NCBI RefSeq assembly: GCF_001514305.1
Contig: NZ_KQ949099.1
Location: 87,610 to 151,609, forward strand
DNA: 64,000 bases
From: Streptomyces dysideae
GTDB lineage: Bacteria; Actinomycetota; Actinomycetes; Streptomycetales; Streptomycetaceae
Direction: 5' to 3'
Shown here: positions 49,822-58,101 of the stretch, piece after piece
Numbering within the stretch: position 1 is the stretch's first letter
How the letters are laid out: every line of letters starts with the position of its first letter
Program-made: the position numbers and the translations under genes
Notes under the pieces: generated by a model
Told to the model about the DNA's origin: nothing
The model's input: only the letters and a program-made list of their open reading frames with translations
Databases searched by the model: none

Positions 49822-51219
49822 TCAGCGGTGGGTCGCCAGGCGCGGGTGTGAGCGGCCGGCACGGGGACGGTCGTCGCGGTCCTGGTGGAAGCGGACCCGG
49901 CCGGGACCGGGACCGGCCATTCCCGCCCTGAACAGCCCGTAGGTGATCCGCCGCCGCGCGGCCGCCTCCAGTTCGTCCCGCAGCGCCCCGCCGCGCAGTA
50001 CCGCGTCGGGGCCCAGCAGGCCCTCGACGACGGCCAGCGCACCGGCGATGTCGCCGTGGTTGAGGCGTTCGCGGACGTCGGAGAGGCACTCCGGATGCCG
50101 GTGCGCTTCGTCGATGACCCGCAGACAGGGCAGTGGAGTACCGGTCAGCGCGGCCAGGAGCTCCTCGCGGCGGATCTCGGACGGGTCGTGGTCCAGCGCG
50201 GACAGCACACCGTCGACCAGGCCGATCCGGTGCTGGGCTCCCCGGCACTCCACGAGGCGCGGCTGTCCTGCCGGGTCCGGAATCCGGTCGCGCCCGGTCG
50301 GCGGATGATCCGGCACCAGGGCCGAGGCGACCAGTGGGTGCAGCCGGCCGGCCCCGATCGCGCCGGTGCGGATCAGTTCCAGGTCGGGCAGTACCCAGGT
50401 CGCCGCGTCGGGCAGTACCGGCAGCGCGGAGACGACGGCATCCGTGGCCCCCGCCGCGATCAGCAACGCGGGCGGCCCGATGCCTTCCGGGTCCGCGACC
50501 AGGTCCAGGACCAGCCGGTGCCGGGCCCCGCACCGCACGACGACGGTGCCGGTGGGCCGGCCCTCGGCGCGGAGCAGGATCCCCGCCTCGGCCGCCCACC
50601 GGTCAACGGCACAGTACCGTCCGCGCGGCACCAGGCCCAGCAGATCCGGGTCCACTGCCGCCGGGCCGTCGGCCCCGGACCGGATCCGCAGCTCGTCGGC
50701 CCTGTGCGCGTCCCACAGATGGCGGTGCAGGTCGAGACGGAACCGCCGGTCGGGACGGGGATGCGGATGACGGCCCTCGCCGCCCTCGGGTTCGGATCCG
50801 TCCCACAGCGCGAGGCTGATCCGCTGACCGGCGTCCGCCCAGGCGGGCGGGGTCCGGACGACGAGGTGCACCGGGCGCTCGCCGTCCCGCTCCGCGGTGT
50901 CGTACCGGGCCAGGGTCAGGGTCAGTCCCGGGCGCAGCAGCCCGTCGGGAGCGATCCTCGGCATGTGCCAGCGCAGCAGGTCGGGAGCCAAGTGGCGGAG
51001 GTCGGCCCGGACTTGGGCGGCGAGTTCCCGGCCATGGCGGCATGCCACGGAACGCAGATTGAGATCGACGTCGATGCCTGCGGCGGCACACGCCCCGGCC
51101 CAGTCCCCGGCAAGGCGGCGGGCGGTCGCAGTCTCGATCATGGAGGGCGGCACGGCGAACTCGCGCACGCGCAGCCAGAAGGAAAGGCGGGAGTTTTCGT
51201 TCGCGGACTGAGTGAGCAT
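49822..51219 (-). CDS. Unidentified protein of the vWA-MoxR cluster
   Basis: A 465-residue protein with no motif I recognise. It appears soluble, rich in Arg, Asp and Ala, with a central beta-rich section (RFRLDLHRHLWDAHRADELR, GTVVVRCGARHRLVLDLVA) and a C-terminal helical part (EIRREELLAALTG, NHGDIAGALAVVEGLLG). ATG at 51219 is chosen because AAGGTGA sits 6 bases ahead; GTG at 51225 is the alternative. First gene of a three-gene minus-strand operon with MoxR and vWA, so it may be the substrate or adaptor of the ATPase. Confidence 0.75.
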   Translation of the reverse strand: MLTQSANENSRLSFWLRVREFAVPPSMIETATARRLAGDWAGACAAAGIDVDLNLRSVACRHGRELAAQVRADLRHLAPDLLRWHMPRIAPDGLLRPGLTLTLARYDTAERDGERPVHLVVRTPPAWADAGQRISLALWDGSEPEGGEGRHPHPRPDRRFRLDLHRHLWDAHRADELRIRSGADGPAAVDPDLLGLVPRGRYCAVDRWAAEAGILLRAEGRPTGTVVVRCGARHRLVLDLVADPEGIGPPALLIAAGATDAVVSALPVLPDAATWVLPDLELIRTGAIGAGRLHPLVASALVPDHPPTGRDRIPDPAGQPRLVECRGAQHRIGLVDGVLSALDHDPSEIRREELLAALTGTPLPCLRVIDEAHRHPECLSDVRERLNHGDIAGALAVVEGLLGPDAVLRGGALRDELEAAARRRITYGLFRAGMAGPGPGRVRFHQDRDDRPRAGRSHPRLATHR

Positions 51220-51348
51220 CAGCACTCACCTTGCGCGGACGGGACCCCCAATCTGCCAGCAGAGTGAGTCATCATCGCGGTGATCGTAGCGAGGCTCATG
51301 TCGAACTGCCAGCTATTTTTTCCACAGGAGCCCCGGCCGCCCTGGCCC

Positions 51349-51610
51349 TCACCGGCGTCTGAGCGGCGTCAGTTGCTCGATGTCGTACCTTGCCCGCAGC
51401 TCCTCGATCGCGGGGCGTGATCCGGCGGGCCCCGTTGCCGAGAATCTCCGGGAGTTCCCCGAAGTACCGCTCGTGATCGGGCGGTGGGGATGCCTGGAAG
51501 AACATCTTGGCCGGGTTGTCCGTGGGGTGGCGAACGAGTGCGGGCACCCCGGCGGTACGACGATCATCGTGCCCGGCGTGGCCCGCACCACCCGGTTGCC
51601 ATCATGAAGC
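51349..51610 (-). pseudogene. Cupin quinone-forming monooxygenase remnant (momA-like)
   Basis: C-terminal piece of a cupin protein with two frameshifts. One frame reads GNRVVRATPGTMIVVPPGCP then HSFA; a second continues PTDNPAKMFFQASPPPDHER then YFGELPEILGNG; the first frame resumes at PAIEELRARYDIEQLTPLRR. The N-terminal half is missing and the remnant is fused to a broken type III PKS gene. In S. coelicolor the THN synthase operon has, from memory, rppA-cyp158A2-momA order, where MomA is a cupin oxidising tetrahydroxynaphthalene to flaviolin; this scrap fits the momA end. Confidence 0.7.
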
Positions 51611-51930
51611 CTGTGCACGACACGTAGATGATCACGTCGATGTCGGTGGTGAGCAGCTCGGCGTCGTCGAGCGCCCGCTGCACGACCGCCGGTACCGGGG
51701 CCTTCGCCTCGGCGACGTAGATCTTGTGGCGTTCCTCGAAGCCGGGATGCTTCAGCGTTTCCTTGATGGCTGCACGATGTGCCGGGTGCGCACCCCGGTG
51801 TTCGCGATCAGCCGGAGGCCAGCGGCAGTTGGGGATGGTCGGCCTGGCGGGAGCTCACCGGCTCCAGCGTCTCCTCCATCGTGATCACCTGCTCTGGGAC
51901 GGACACCGAGGGTCTGCACGAAGTCGCCAT
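51600..51930 (-). pseudogene. Type III polyketide synthase remnant (rppA-like)
   Basis: N-terminal third of a chalcone/THN synthase-type gene. It begins MATSCRPSVSVPEQVITMEE at ATG 51930, shifts frame after HPQLPLAS, continues LIANTGVRTRHIVQP, shifts again at a missing base, continues IKETLKHPGFEERHKIYVAE, and stops at IDVIIYVSCTGFMM, where it joins the cupin scrap out of frame. The catalytic-cysteine region further along is absent, so no enzyme can be made. Family assignment rests on the RHIVQP, LKHPGFEER and YVSCTGFMM segments. Confidence 0.85.
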
Positions 51931-52047
51931 GAACCGTGCCTCATTTCGCCTTCCGGAAGGCCTTCGCCCCCCGATCAGAGGGTGAACACAACTCCCTTAC
52001 CACCGCGCCGGTGTGAAGCCGCGATCGGCCGAAGTCCCACGGACGAC

Positions 52048-53046
52048 TCATGCCTCGTAGGCGAGCGCCCTCTGTAGATGGAACTCCGCGACGTCGAGCA
52101 TCCACTCCCGGTTCGGGAAGTCGCCCTCGGCGATGCGAAGCGGGCCTCCGACCAGGTCCAGGTGCATGACGTACTGGTAGTACTTGACGCGTTGCGGGTC
52201 GAGGTCTGGGTTGCGGAGTGCCTCGTAGTGCGGGCCGAAGCGCATCCGCATCCAGCAGTGCTCCACTTCGATGTCGCTGTACATCAGGCCCTCGATGTCG
52301 ATGATGACGGGCTCCCCGTCCGGCCCGACGAGCGTGTGTTCCGCGCAGAGCTCGCCGTGGACCACGCCGAGCTCTGCGCGCGGTTCGAGTGCGGCGTGCA
52401 GGGTGCGGAGCTTCTCCTCCAGCATGGCCTCGCCTTCGGCCGCGCGGGCGTCGCGGGGCACGGCGGTGGCGATGTTCACCAGTGCGCGCTCCAGGTATGC
52501 CTGCTCGCAGGTCGTGTCCGGCGGGGCGCCCCCGCCGTCGATCCAGGCCACCCGCCCGAACGCCGGCGCGCGGTAGGCGTGCATGCGCCGAAGCATGTCC
52601 GAGAGCTGCGCGAGCGTTTGCCGGCCGGTGTCCGGATCGCGTTCCAGCAGCGCCTCCAGCGTTCCGCCGCGGACGTCCTCCGCGACAGCGATGTCGGCCG
52701 GGTACAGATTCTTGCTGCGGTCGGCGAGCAACAGCCGCGGAGAACGAGCTCCGACCGCCTCCAGCCGACGAGTGGCACCCTCGAAGAATTCGATGCCGGA
52801 GGCGTGGGCGAACGGGTTCGACGGGTCGTCGTGGCCATCCGGAAGCAGCCCGTCCCAATAGTCCTCGTCGGTGTTCCAGACATAGACGATCGTGCTCGTG
52901 GCATCGTCCAGCGTGACGCGGTAGACGCCCTTCTTGGTGCCGTTGAGCAGGCGGTCGACGGCGGTGATGCGGCGGTCGGTGCCGAAGACTTCCCGTATCA
53001 CCGGGGTCAGGGTTTCGGCGTCGGCGAATTTTCGTTCAGCGGTCAT
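52048..53046 (-). CDS. APH-family phosphotransferase-like protein
   Basis: A 332-residue protein of the aminoglycoside/choline kinase-like fold. The N-lobe (TAVDRLLNGTKKGVYRVTLD) and the catalytic region are recognisable, but the catalytic loop reads VVHGELCAEHTLVG, with Glu where the usual HGDLHPGN has Asp; the metal-binding Asp is in VIIDIEGLMYSDIEVE. The substitution means either altered chemistry or loss of activity. Start ATG at 53046. No operon partner; immediate neighbours are relics. Substrate unknown. Confidence 0.8.
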   Translation of the reverse strand: MTAERKFADAETLTPVIREVFGTDRRITAVDRLLNGTKKGVYRVTLDDATSTIVYVWNTDEDYWDGLLPDGHDDPSNPFAHASGIEFFEGATRRLEAVGARSPRLLLADRSKNLYPADIAVAEDVRGGTLEALLERDPDTGRQTLAQLSDMLRRMHAYRAPAFGRVAWIDGGGAPPDTTCEQAYLERALVNIATAVPRDARAAEGEAMLEEKLRTLHAALEPRAELGVVHGELCAEHTLVGPDGEPVIIDIEGLMYSDIEVEHCWMRMRFGPHYEALRNPDLDPQRVKYYQYVMHLDLVGGPLRIAEGDFPNREWMLDVAEFHLQRALAYEA

Positions 53047-53684
53047 GGGGTCCCGTCGGTAATGCTGCTGGATTGAATGCTAAGGAATGATCTTGATCCC
53101 TCGCTGGAGGTGGAGGGTAACCAGTTGCCTACGATGCCAATGAGGCGGTGGCCTGACCATGCTCGCCGAGGGCGAGACGCTGGCCGGCCAGCGCCTGGAG
53201 GCGTTCGCGAAGGCATGCGGAGTGACCCAGCCGCGGGCGGAGAGGTACGAGCCCCTGCCCGGCTGCCAGACCTACCGTTCTCCTGAAGGGTGACCTGCGG
53301 GAGGCGGTGCGGGAGCGGGAGCAGGGCCGGGTGCGGGTCCCCGGGGCGGGCGGCGGCTGCTGGTCAGAGCCTTCTTGCGCTCCGCCCGCCGAGCGTGGGC
53401 CGCCGGTACGTTCCGGATCCGCACCCGGGCCGCCAGATCCGCCCCGGCCAGCGAACCCAGATGTTCCCCGACCGTCCGTAGCACCACCGCATCCACCGGG
53501 GAGAGGTGCAGCCTCGTCCGGATCCGGCACCGGGAAGGCGGCGCGACCACGAACGGGCCGGCCAGCGCACGGTGGGACGCAGCTCACGCCCCTTCCCACC
53601 CCGCACCCGCTTCCCCACGCCTGGGGCGCGGGGAACTGCGAGACCAGCCACAACGAACCCGCGCCCGGCACCATTCAGTACCCC
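53047..53684. other. Degraded region with a possible IS scrap
   Basis: About 640 bp without an intact gene. On plus, 53158-53293 encodes an open stretch (MLAEGETLAGQRLEAFAKAC) that ends quickly and matches nothing I know. On minus, 53280-53550 looks like a transposase N-terminus (listed separately). The rest shows nothing. Confidence 0.4.
53280..53550 (-). pseudogene. Truncated TnpB-like transposase N-terminus
   Basis: A frame of about 90 residues reads RTRLHLSPVDAVVLRTVGEH, then LGSLAGADLAARVRI and RRAERKKALTSS, after which it turns into low-complexity Pro/Arg. This resembles the N-terminus of actinobacterial IS200/IS605-type TnpB-like proteins (…VGEHLGSLAG…RRERKRALT…), recalled from memory. 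The catalytic part is missing, so it is a fragment left by a lost insertion sequence. Confidence 0.5.
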
Positions 53685-53921
53685 CTACGGCGCACCGCCA
53701 CTGCTGTGCGCAATACACGCAACGTCGATCCGGTCGGCCAGCTTCGCCAGCTCAATGGTCAACGCGGCCACCGTGTCCTCATCCAGCCCCTCCTGCCCGG
53801 CCTCAACAAGGTGCAGCCACCGCCCGCCAACCGTGCGGAGCAGCTTGCTCACATCGGCCGCGGCCACCTGCAAGGTACCGCGGTCATCGACGATCAGAGG
53901 CAGAGTCACTTCGCGGTTCAC
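53685..53921 (-). CDS. Small conserved-type protein (possibly DUF6213)
   Basis: A 78-residue protein: REVTLPLIVDDRGTLQVAAA, then DVSKLLRTVGGRWLHLVEAG and LAKLADRIDVACIAHSS. It looks like a compact Streptomyces hypothetical protein with a mixed fold and is probably DUF6213 by recollection. GTG at 53921 is chosen although its GGAG is very close; GTG at 53909 is possible. It lies on minus just downstream of the aldehyde dehydrogenase gene. Role unknown. Confidence 0.55.
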   Translation of the reverse strand: MNREVTLPLIVDDRGTLQVAAADVSKLLRTVGGRWLHLVEAGQEGLDEDTVAALTIELAKLADRIDVACIAHSSGGAP

Positions 53922-53946
53922 ACTCCGGATCGTAACCGCGCAGCGC

Positions 53947-55341
53947 TCACGCACCGTGCCAAACCGTAGTGATGTTGCAGAACTCGCGGATTCCGTGCCC
54001 GGACAGCTCACGCCCGTACCCGGACCGCTTGACCCCGCCGAACGGCAACGCCGGATGGGACGCGGTCATCCCGTTGACATACACACTGCCCGCCTCCAGA
54101 TCCCGTACGAACCGGTCCACCTCCGCCTCGTCCCGCGTCCACACATTCGAACTCAGCCCGAACGGCGAGTCGTTGGCGATGAGCACGGCCTCGTCGAGAT
54201 CAGCCGCGCGATACAGCGTGGCCACAGGCCCGAACGCCTCCTCCCGATGGATTCGCATCTCCCGCGTGATCCCGGTGAGCACAGTCGGCGGGTAGTACCA
54301 ACCGGGCAGCTCGGGCCGGCGGAGCCGATGGCCGCCGCACAGCACATCCACCCCACTCCGCCTCGCGTCGTCGACCAGTTCCTCCAGATCCGCCCGCGCC
54401 TGCTCGCTCGACAGCGGCCCGACCTCGGTCTCCTCGGCCATCGGGTCGCCGACGACCAGCGCCTTCATGCCCTCGACGAACCGCTCGGCGAAGACGTCGT
54501 ACACGTCCGTGTGCACGATGAACCGCTTCGCGGCGATGCACGACTGCCCGTTGTTCTGCACCCGCGCGGTCACCGCGACCTGCGCGGCCCGGTCGATGTC
54601 GGCGGACGGCATCACGACGTAGGGGTCGCTGCCGCCCAGCTCCAGCACCGTCTTCTTCACCATGTCCCCGGCGACGGAGGCGACCGCGCGGCCCGCGGGT
54701 TCACTCCCCGTGAGGGTGGCCGCCTTGACGCGTTCGTCGCGGAGGATCTCCTCGACCGCCCCGGAGCCGATGAGCAGGGTCTGGAAGCAGCCCTCGGTGT
54801 AGCCGGCGCGGTGGAAGAGGTCTTCCAGGTAGAGGGCGGTCTGGGGGACGTTCGAGGAGTGCTTGAGCAGGCCGACGTTCCCCGCCATCAGCGCGGGCGC
54901 GGCGAACCGGATCACCTGCCAGAGCGGGAAGTTCCACGGCATCACCGCGAGGACCGGGCCCAGCGGCCGGTACCGCACCCGGACCCGTGACGCGCCCGAG
55001 TCCTTCACGTCGGAGTCGGCGGGTTCCTCGTCGGCGAGCAGTTCCTCCGCGTGCTCGGCGTACCAGCGCATCGCCTTGGCGCACTTGGCGGCCTCGGCGC
55101 GGGCCTGCTTGATGGGCTTGCCCATCTCGGTGGTCATGACCCGGGCGATGTCCTGCTGGTCCTCGTCCAGGAGGTTCGCGGCCTGGAGCAGGAGGCGTCC
55201 GCGGTCGACGAAGCTGAGCGTCCGGTACGTGCGGAACGTGGCCTCGGCGAGCAGCAGCCGGCGCTCGATCTCCTCGGCGCCCATGGCCTCGTACGTCTTG
55301 AGCGTCTCGCCGTTCGCCGGGTTCACCGTCGCGATGGGCAT
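53947..55341 (-). CDS. NAD(P)-dependent succinate-semialdehyde dehydrogenase-like enzyme
   Basis: A 464-residue aldehyde dehydrogenase. It has the compact form of the GabD/Sad branch: IATVNPANGETLKTYEAM start, MPWNFPLWQVIRFAAPALMA, the catalytic Glu in KKTVLELGGSDPYVV, the catalytic Cys in QNNGQSCIAAKRF, and the C-terminal HPALPFGGVKRSGYGRELS. Substrate is likely a semialdehyde such as succinic semialdehyde; no gabT neighbour confirms this. GGAGG precedes the ATG. A CCCGCG/CGCGGG hairpin lies upstream. Confidence 0.93.
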   Translation of the reverse strand: MPIATVNPANGETLKTYEAMGAEEIERRLLLAEATFRTYRTLSFVDRGRLLLQAANLLDEDQQDIARVMTTEMGKPIKQARAEAAKCAKAMRWYAEHAEELLADEEPADSDVKDSGASRVRVRYRPLGPVLAVMPWNFPLWQVIRFAAPALMAGNVGLLKHSSNVPQTALYLEDLFHRAGYTEGCFQTLLIGSGAVEEILRDERVKAATLTGSEPAGRAVASVAGDMVKKTVLELGGSDPYVVMPSADIDRAAQVAVTARVQNNGQSCIAAKRFIVHTDVYDVFAERFVEGMKALVVGDPMAEETEVGPLSSEQARADLEELVDDARRSGVDVLCGGHRLRRPELPGWYYPPTVLTGITREMRIHREEAFGPVATLYRAADLDEAVLIANDSPFGLSSNVWTRDEAEVDRFVRDLEAGSVYVNGMTASHPALPFGGVKRSGYGRELSGHGIREFCNITTVWHGA

Positions 55342-55414
55342 GGCTGACCTCCTGGGGGCGGGCTTGTCTCGACCTTCCCGCGCCGCGACGCGGGCCGCAA
55401 CGCGTGGGCGTCTG

Positions 55415-55885
55415 TCAGGCCGAGTGCTCCGCCAGCCGGTCGAGAAACGCGGCCTGCGCCTTGACGATCACGTCCCGCGCGAGGTCCACGCCGAACCACT
55501 CCACCCGGTCCAGCTCGGGGAACTCCTGGGTCTGTCCGGACCGCGGCGGCCACTCCATCCGGAACGTGCCGGGGACGACCGTCGCCGGATCGAGGTCGGC
55601 CTCGACCGCCCAGACCGTGACGATCTTGCCGTTGCTCTGCCGGACCTCGCCGAGCGGCACCGCTGCCTCGCCGTCGGGCGGCGGCAGCCCCAGCTCCTCC
55701 TGGAACTCGCGGCGGGCCGCGTCCCAGGCGGTCTCCTGGTCGGGCTCGTACTCGCCCTTCGGGACGCTCCACGCGCCGGCGTCGCGCCGGGCGAAGAAGG
55801 GGCCGCCCATATGGCCGAGCAACACCTCCAGGCCGTCATCGGTGTGGCGGAACAGGAGCAGGCCCGCGCTGCGCTTGCCGGTCAC
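55415..55885 (-). CDS. Nudix hydrolase
   Basis: A 156-residue Nudix protein with AGLLLFRHTDDGLEVLLGHM and GAWSVPKGEYEPDQETAWDA, and the Nudix box completed by REFQEELGL. The GE, EE and the downstream charged residues needed for metal binding are present. Substrate could be a damaged nucleotide or dinucleoside polyphosphate. GTG at 55885 overlaps the DNA ligase stop (GTGA), implying coupled expression; the pairing hints at nucleotide-pool or repair work. Confidence 0.92.
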   Translation of the reverse strand: MTGKRSAGLLLFRHTDDGLEVLLGHMGGPFFARRDAGAWSVPKGEYEPDQETAWDAARREFQEELGLPPPDGEAAVPLGEVRQSNGKIVTVWAVEADLDPATVVPGTFRMEWPPRSGQTQEFPELDRVEWFGVDLARDVIVKAQAAFLDRLAEHSA

Positions 55886-57420
55886 GGCCGCACCTCCGGG
55901 TGGGCGGCCAGCAGGGTCTCGATGGTGTCGGCCTCCTCGGGCCCTTTGTCCTCGCGGTAGCGGACCACGCGGGCGAAGCGGAGGGTGACGCCGGCCGGGT
56001 AGCGGGTGGACCGCTGCAGACCGTCGTAGGCGATCTCGACGACGAGTTCGGGGCGTACGGTCACCACCCAGCCGTCGTCCTCGACGGCGAGCCGCTGAAG
56101 CCGTTCCGTCTGCCAGCCGAGCATCGCGTCGGTCATGCCCTTGAAGGTCTTGCCGAGCATCGCGAAGGAGCCGTCGGCGGTGCGGGCGCCGAGGTGGAGG
56201 TTGGAGAGCTTGCCGGTGCGGCGGCCGTGGCCCCACTCGACGGCCAGGACCACCAGGTCGAGGGTGTGGACGGGCTTCACCTTCAGCCAGGACGCGCCGC
56301 GCCGGCCCGCGCTGTAGGCCGCGTCGAGGGCCTTCACGACCACACCCTCGTGGCCGCGCTTCAGCGTCTCGGCGAGGAAGTCCTCCGCCGCTCGTACGTC
56401 GTCGGGTCCCGACACGAGTGTGCGCCGCACCCGCATCGGCTCCGGCACCAGCCGTGCCAGCTCCGTGTGCCGTTCGGTGAACGGCAGGTCGAGCAGATCG
56501 CGGTCGCCGACGGACAGCGCGTCGAAGAAGACGGGGGAGACGGGGACCTGCTCGGCGGCCGTCGCCACGTCCACCCGGGAGCCGACGCGGCCGGCGATCT
56601 CCTGGAAGGAGCGGGGCCGGCCGGCCGCGTCGAAGGCGATGACCTCGCCGTCCAGGATGAAGCGGTCGCCTCTCAATTCCAGGGCGGCGGAGGTGAGTTC
56701 GGGCAGGCGGTCGGTGATGTCGTCGAGGGTGCGGGTGTAGATCCGTACGGTGTCCCCGTCCCGGTGGACCTGTACGCGGATGCCGTCCAGCTTCTCCTCG
56801 GCCGCGCAGGCGCCGAGCTTGGCCACCGCCTCGGCGACCGAGGAGGCGGTGTGCGCCAGCATCGGCAGGACCGGGCGGCCGACGGTGAGGCGGAAGCGGT
56901 CGAGGGCGGTGGGGCCGTCGGCGAGCAGGGCCCGGGCGACCGGCTGCAGGGACCCGGCGAGCATCACCGCACGTCGTACGTCCGCCGGGGGTGTCTCTGT
57001 CGCCGCCGCGAGGCCCTCCACCGCGACGGCGTCCAGGGCGCCCTGCCGTACCTCGCCGGTGATCAGACCGAACAGGAAGCGCTGCTCGTCGGCTGTCGCT
57101 GCGCCCATCAGCTCGCCGACCAGGCGGGCCCGTTCGGCCTGCGATCCGGTGCCGGACACCTTGCCGAGCCCGGTCAGCCGGGCGTCCACCTCGCGCACGG
57201 TCAGGGTCGGCTCGGCGGCCGGGGTGACGGGGCGGCTCAGCACCTTCCAGCCGATGCCGAGCCGCCCCTGGGGCAGCCGTCCCGCCAGATACGGGATCAC
57301 GAGGGGCACGTCGTCCGCCTCGGCGTCCCGGAACAGCTCCGCGAGCAGAGCGATCTTCCGGGACCGCGCCGAGGTCGCGGCGACCTCCTGGGACACGCGG
57401 GCCAGCCGGGTCAGCAGCAT
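55882..57420 (-). CDS. ATP-dependent DNA ligase
   Basis: A 512-residue ATP-dependent ligase of the bacterial LigB/archaeal-like type. N-terminal DNA-binding domain (about 1-190), adenylation domain with the nucleotidyl lysine in CAAEEKLDGIRVQVHRDGD, IYTRTLDDITDRLPEL, RFILDGEVIAFD, and motif V in LKVKPVHTLDLVVLAVEWG, then the OB domain (to the end, VVTVRPELVVEIAYDGLQ). It seals nicks using ATP, alongside the essential NAD-dependent LigA. Start ATG at 57420. A 22-bp tandem array occupies the DNA upstream. Confidence 0.95.
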   Translation of the reverse strand: MLLTRLARVSQEVAATSARSRKIALLAELFRDAEADDVPLVIPYLAGRLPQGRLGIGWKVLSRPVTPAAEPTLTVREVDARLTGLGKVSGTGSQAERARLVGELMGAATADEQRFLFGLITGEVRQGALDAVAVEGLAAATETPPADVRRAVMLAGSLQPVARALLADGPTALDRFRLTVGRPVLPMLAHTASSVAEAVAKLGACAAEEKLDGIRVQVHRDGDTVRIYTRTLDDITDRLPELTSAALELRGDRFILDGEVIAFDAAGRPRSFQEIAGRVGSRVDVATAAEQVPVSPVFFDALSVGDRDLLDLPFTERHTELARLVPEPMRVRRTLVSGPDDVRAAEDFLAETLKRGHEGVVVKALDAAYSAGRRGASWLKVKPVHTLDLVVLAVEWGHGRRTGKLSNLHLGARTADGSFAMLGKTFKGMTDAMLGWQTERLQRLAVEDDGWVVTVRPELVVEIAYDGLQRSTRYPAGVTLRFARVVRYREDKGPEEADTIETLLAAHPEVRP

Positions 57421-57491
57421 GCAGCCATGGTGCTACGGAGGCGGGCGCTCGACACCCGGACGGCGTGGGTCGAGGTCGGCACGACCACGGC

Positions 57492-58056
57492 GCTGCACCG
57501 GTACGGCGCCCGCGCTGCACCGGTACGGCGCCCGCGCTGCACCGGTACGGCGCCCGCGCTGCACCGGTACGGCGCCCGCGCTGCACCGGTACGGCGCCCG
57601 CGCTGCACCGGTACGGCGCCCGCGCTGCACCGGTACGGCGCCCGCGCTGCACCGGTACGGCGCCCGCACCGCGCCGGACGGTGGCTGCGCAGCACCGGGA
57701 CGGTGGCTGGCCGTACCACGGCGCCCGCACCGTACCGGACGGTGGCTGCGCAGCACCGGTACGGCGCCCGCGCTGCACCGGCACGGCGCCCGCACCGTAC
57801 CGGCACGGCGGCCGCGCCACAACGGACGGTGGCTGCGCTGCACCGGCACGGCGCTCGAGCCGCATCGGGATGGGGCCTGCGCTGCATCGGGATGAGGCCT
57901 GCGCTGTACCGGAATGGCGCCCGCGCTGTACCGGAATGGCGCCCGCGCTGTACCGGAATGGCGCCCGCGCTGTACCGGAATGGCGCCCGCGCTGTACCGG
58001 AATGGCGCCCGCGCTGCACCGGTACGGCGCCCGCACCGCGCCGGACGGTGGCTGCG
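57492..58056. repeat. 22-bp tandem array (about 25 units, two main variants)
   Basis: Eight perfect copies of GCTGCACCGGTACGGCGCCC-GC occupy 57492-57667. A diverged stretch with GGACGGTGGCTGCG-type units follows to about 57900. Then five perfect copies of the variant GCTGTACCGGAATGGCGCCC-GC (57903-58012), one more copy of the first type (58013-58034), and a repeat of the ACCGCGCCGGACGGTGGCTG unit (58035-58056). Each unit carries the palindromes GGCGCC and, in type 1, ACCGGT. There are no spacers, so it is a minisatellite, not CRISPR. It fills the DNA between the ligase start and the next gene. Confidence 0.95.
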
Positions 58057-58101
58057 CCGCATCGGCACGGCGGCCGCGCTGTACCGCGACGGCCCGCGGC
58101 T

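Noticed and set aside
47246..51219. Confident call of a phage-defence system for the vWA-MoxR cluster
   Set aside because: No nuclease, protease effector of known defence type or mobile-island context is adjacent; the evidence supports only a MoxR-vWA module with an unknown partner.
57492..58056. CRISPR array
   Set aside because: Units are contiguous with no unique spacers and there are no cas genes.
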